Source of the DNA: Pseudomonas sp. R84
GTDB lineage: Bacteria; Pseudomonadota; Gammaproteobacteria; Pseudomonadales; Pseudomonadaceae
Length of the DNA stretch: 64,000 bases
Reading direction: 5' to 3'
Assembly: GCF_009834515.1 (NCBI RefSeq)
Contig: NZ_CP019426.1
Coordinates: forward strand, 744,001-808,000
Made by a program: the position numbers and the translations under genes. Below, in pieces: positions 61,970-64,000 of this stretch. The notes beneath the pieces were generated by a model that worked only from the letters and a program-made list of their open reading frames with translations, ran no database searches and was not told where the DNA came from. Position 1 is the stretch's first letter, and each line of letters opens with the position of its first letter.

Positions 61970-62242
61970 TCAATTCTTGCTCTCGATCTTGCCACCCGCA
62001 TCGGGATCATAAAAATCCGGAATCTCATATTTGTACTTCTTCAACCAGCGCTGCATCGCCAGATCCCGTTCGGTTGCGGTCGCCGTTTGTGGTTTGGGCG
62101 AGGCGGCTTTGTTGCGGCTTTGCAGGACCAGCCAGCCTTCGGTTTCCTGTTGTTGCGCCGAGGCGGGGCCGGCGTCGATGGCAGCGGCGCTGAGGGGCAG
62201 GCTGAGCAGGGTCAGGTAGCACAGGCCTTTAAAGGGATGCAT
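61970..62242 (-). CDS. DUF3613 protein of the tad cluster
   Basis: 90 residues. An N-terminal signal-like stretch (LCYLTLLSLPLSAAAIDA), then a DUF3613 domain (GWLVLQSRNKAAS and ERDLAMQRWLKKYKYEIPDF). Probably exported; follows tadD by ten bases. Function unknown but conserved beside tad genes in pseudomonads (the PA4298 position). Confidence 0.8.
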   Translation of the reverse strand: MHPFKGLCYLTLLSLPLSAAAIDAGPASAQQQETEGWLVLQSRNKAASPKPQTATATERDLAMQRWLKKYKYEIPDFYDPDAGGKIESKN

Positions 62243-62252
62243 GGCTGTCTCC

Positions 62253-62975
62253 TTATTTGATCGGTGACGGCAACGGGTCGACGACGGCGGCCACTTGGTT
62301 GCTGGTGGCCGGTTTGGTCTTGATCGGGGCTTTGAGTTTTTCTGCGCGTTGCTGGGCTTCGGTGAATTGTTGCGGGGTCAGTTTCGCGCGGCTGACGATT
62401 TCGGCGGCTTGTGGCCAGTCGTTCTGGTACAGCAGCAGGGTGACCATGTTCAGTGTTGCCAGTTGGTTGTTCTGCTTGAGTTCGATGGCGGTGAGAAACT
62501 CGAAACGTGCGTCGTTCAGGCGCAGCTGGTTGAGGTAGACCACGCCGAGGTCGTTGCGGATTTTTTCGTCGGTGGGGGCCAGTCGGGCGGCGCGTTGCAG
62601 GTGGGCCTGGGCCTGGCCGTTGTCGCCGCGAGCGGCGTAGAGCTGGCCGAGGCCGTGTTCGGCTTCGGCGGTCAGGCAGCCGCCGAGCAGGCTGCGGTAC
62701 AGCGGCTCGGCTTCGCTGCGGCCGAGCAGGCGATAGACCTTGGCTTTGCGCAGGCGCACTTCGCTGATGTTGTCCGGCAGGCTTTGCAGGTTGGCGAGGC
62801 TGGCATGCAGTTTGCCGTCGTTGGCCAGGTCGTCTGCGAGGTTCAGGGCCAGCTCCTGCTCCTGGGGCATTTTGCTGCAACTGCTCGGTGACAGCAGTGC
62901 CGTCCAAGGTGCCTGGCCGTCGGTGGCGCAACCGCCGAGCAGCAACAGACTTGCGATGACTATCAGTACTTTCAT
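62253..62975 (-). CDS. tadD: TadD tetratricopeptide lipoprotein
   Basis: 240 residues from ATG 62975 with GGAGAG upstream. Lipobox SLLLLGGC, then TPR-type repeats (AEAEHGLGQLYAARGDNGQA, then DEKIRNDLGVVYLNQLRLND). Outer-membrane or periplasmic pilotin-like scaffold for the Flp secretin. A proline/lysine-rich tail ends it. Confidence 0.88.
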   Translation of the reverse strand: MKVLIVIASLLLLGGCATDGQAPWTALLSPSSCSKMPQEQELALNLADDLANDGKLHASLANLQSLPDNISEVRLRKAKVYRLLGRSEAEPLYRSLLGGCLTAEAEHGLGQLYAARGDNGQAQAHLQRAARLAPTDEKIRNDLGVVYLNQLRLNDARFEFLTAIELKQNNQLATLNMVTLLLYQNDWPQAAEIVSRAKLTPQQFTEAQQRAEKLKAPIKTKPATSNQVAAVVDPLPSPIK

Positions 62976-62997
62976 CAAACGCTCTCCATGAGCAAGG

Positions 62998-63882
62998 TCA
63001 GTTTGCAAACGCCCGGGCAATGGCGGTGAAGCCCGGGCCGGCGAGGACGATCAGCAGTGCGGGAAACAGAAACAGCATCATCACCACCGACATCTTCGCC
63101 GACATTTTCGAGATGTATTCCTGCAAGCGCGTCAGGCGGCGGTCATCCAGCAATTGCTTGAGCGCCAGCAGCGATTTCATCGCGCCACCGCCCTGTTGAA
63201 TCAGTTGCTGGAGGATCACGCAGGTGTCAGTGAATTCGTCGACGGCGAGCATTACTGCGGTTTTGTTTAACTCTTGGCCGAGTTCCAGGCCAGAGTCGAC
63301 ACGGGTCAGGATCAGGCGCAGTTCGCTGGTCAGTTCCGGCAGCAGTTTTTGCGCTTCGATGCTGAGCACGCGCAGGGCCTGTTCGACGGCCATGCCGGAT
63401 TCGAAGAGGATGCGCAGCAGCGGAATGAACGTCGACACCTCCACGGCGATGGTTCTTTGCCGACGTGCCGCCGCGTAGGCCAGCAAGCGTTTGGGCAGCA
63501 GATAGCCGGCGCCGGTGGCGAGCATCGGCACGATCCAGCGGTTGTCAGCCTGCGGGAAAAACACCTCTTGCAGAAAAATCGCCAAACCCAACGTCAGCAA
63601 CGGCGTGCCGATCTGGCAGGCGGCGTACAGCGCCCGTTCGCTAGAGCGGCGCCAGCCGATGCGGTTGAGCAGAGTCTGGGTTTCGCTGTCGATGCTCACC
63701 GAGCGTTGTCCGAACTTACTGCCGCCCAGTGCGCGCAGCCAACTGCCGAAGCGGTTTTCACGCACCAGATGCCCTTGCAAGCGCTGATTGACCTGACGCA
63801 CCCGGCGCCGTTCGGTGAGCAAGTGATTGACCACGAGTAGCAGGGCGCCGAGCAGCAACATGAGAGCGGCGAGGTAGACCAT
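62998..63882 (-). CDS. tadC: TadC inner-membrane platform protein
   Basis: 294 residues of the GspF-like type II/IV family. Membrane segments at the start (AALMLLLGALLLVVNHLLTE), near 100-140 and at the end (VVMMLFLFPALLIVLAGPGF). The central T2SSF helices include SGMAVEQALRVLSIEAQKLL and LIQQGGGAMKSLLALKQLLD. Works with TadB as the pilus assembly platform. Starts one base after the tadB stop. Confidence 0.9.
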   Translation of the reverse strand: MVYLAALMLLLGALLLVVNHLLTERRRVRQVNQRLQGHLVRENRFGSWLRALGGSKFGQRSVSIDSETQTLLNRIGWRRSSERALYAACQIGTPLLTLGLAIFLQEVFFPQADNRWIVPMLATGAGYLLPKRLLAYAAARRQRTIAVEVSTFIPLLRILFESGMAVEQALRVLSIEAQKLLPELTSELRLILTRVDSGLELGQELNKTAVMLAVDEFTDTCVILQQLIQQGGGAMKSLLALKQLLDDRRLTRLQEYISKMSAKMSVVMMLFLFPALLIVLAGPGFTAIARAFAN

Positions 63883-63883
63883 G

Positions 63884-64000
63884 TCAGACGCTCCGTAACA
63901 TGCGCCACAGCGCCAGGCTTCCGAACACTTGCAACACGGCAGCGCTGATCAGCATGTGCTGCCCGCTCGCGTCGTTCCACATCCCGAGCATGTAACCGGG
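63884..64000 (-). CDS. tadB: TadB C-terminus (partial)
   Basis: The last 38 codons of a gene running off the right edge: a hydrophobic segment MLISAAVLQVFGSLALWRML, then RSV and a stop at 63884-63886. Position just before tadC and the terminal membrane helix fit TadB, the second platform protein. Only the tail is visible. Confidence 0.7.
   Translation of the reverse strand, partial: PGYMLGMWNDASGQHMLISAAVLQVFGSLALWRMLRSV

Overview
The window is chromosomal DNA of a Pseudomonas, most likely of the P. fluorescens group. This rests on gene order and protein likeness: retS-purD-purH-fis-dusB, prmA, accC-accB-aroQ, ctpL/gcbA-like genes, DUF2333-Nudix-SUI1-speA, and pprA/fppA/pprB inside a tad (Flp pilus) cluster all follow the P. 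aeruginosa order. It also rests on many copies of the Pseudomonas REP core (GTGGGAGCGAGCCTGCTCGCG). GC is high throughout, except at the toxin locus.

Region by region: 1-348 holds the edge of a RelE/HigB-like toxin gene broken by a frameshift. 384-7885 is a cobalamin (corrin ring) cluster: cobK, cbiD and cobL on the minus strand, divergent from cobG, cobH, cobI and a CbiG/CobE-CobJ fusion on the plus strand, with start/stop overlaps throughout. 8186-22591 is the standout: two tandem paralogous genes for giant toxins (about 2,360 residues each). Each has an N-terminal TcdA/TcdB-type glycosyltransferase with its DxD motif, a central C58/YopT-like Cys-His-Asp protease, a hydrophobic pore/translocation segment, and a long C-terminal half in which I see four repeats of roughly 150-175 residues. 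The order resembles LifA/Efa1 lymphostatin and large clostridial toxins, but without clostridial CROP repeats and with no secretion or immunity gene next to it.

22669-37243 is mostly housekeeping on the minus strand: marC, retS, purD, purH, fis, dusB, a zinc-ribbon/DUF3426 membrane protein, prmA, an accessory AlbA_2/ATPase-fold gene with an in-frame 12-bp tandem repeat, accC, accB and aroQ. 37485-41153 holds a CtpL-like chemoreceptor and a GcbA-like diguanylate cyclase. 41589-45910 holds DUF2333, Nudix, SUI1 and speA. 46144-49159 is an orphan T6SS-type module: a short VgrG, a DUF4123 adaptor and a lipoprotein hydrolase. A MATE exporter, a small membrane protein, a MazG-like gene, cmoM and two DUF4136 lipoproteins follow.

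53800 to the end is a PprAB-controlled tad region: tadG, pprA, a tadF-like gene, fppA, pprB, then on the minus strand a DUF3613 gene, tadD, tadC and the end of tadB. Between pprB and the rest lie a three-copy 111-bp tandem repeat and a DUF6124 gene. That gene is preceded by a structured leader and an upstream ORF whose stop codon overlaps its ribosome binding site.

The window combines core metabolism (B12, purines, fatty acids, polyamines) with lifestyle switches: RetS (Gac/Rsm), GcbA (c-di-GMP) and PprAB (pili and biofilm). It also carries host- or competitor-directed weapons, namely the giant toxins and the VgrG module.
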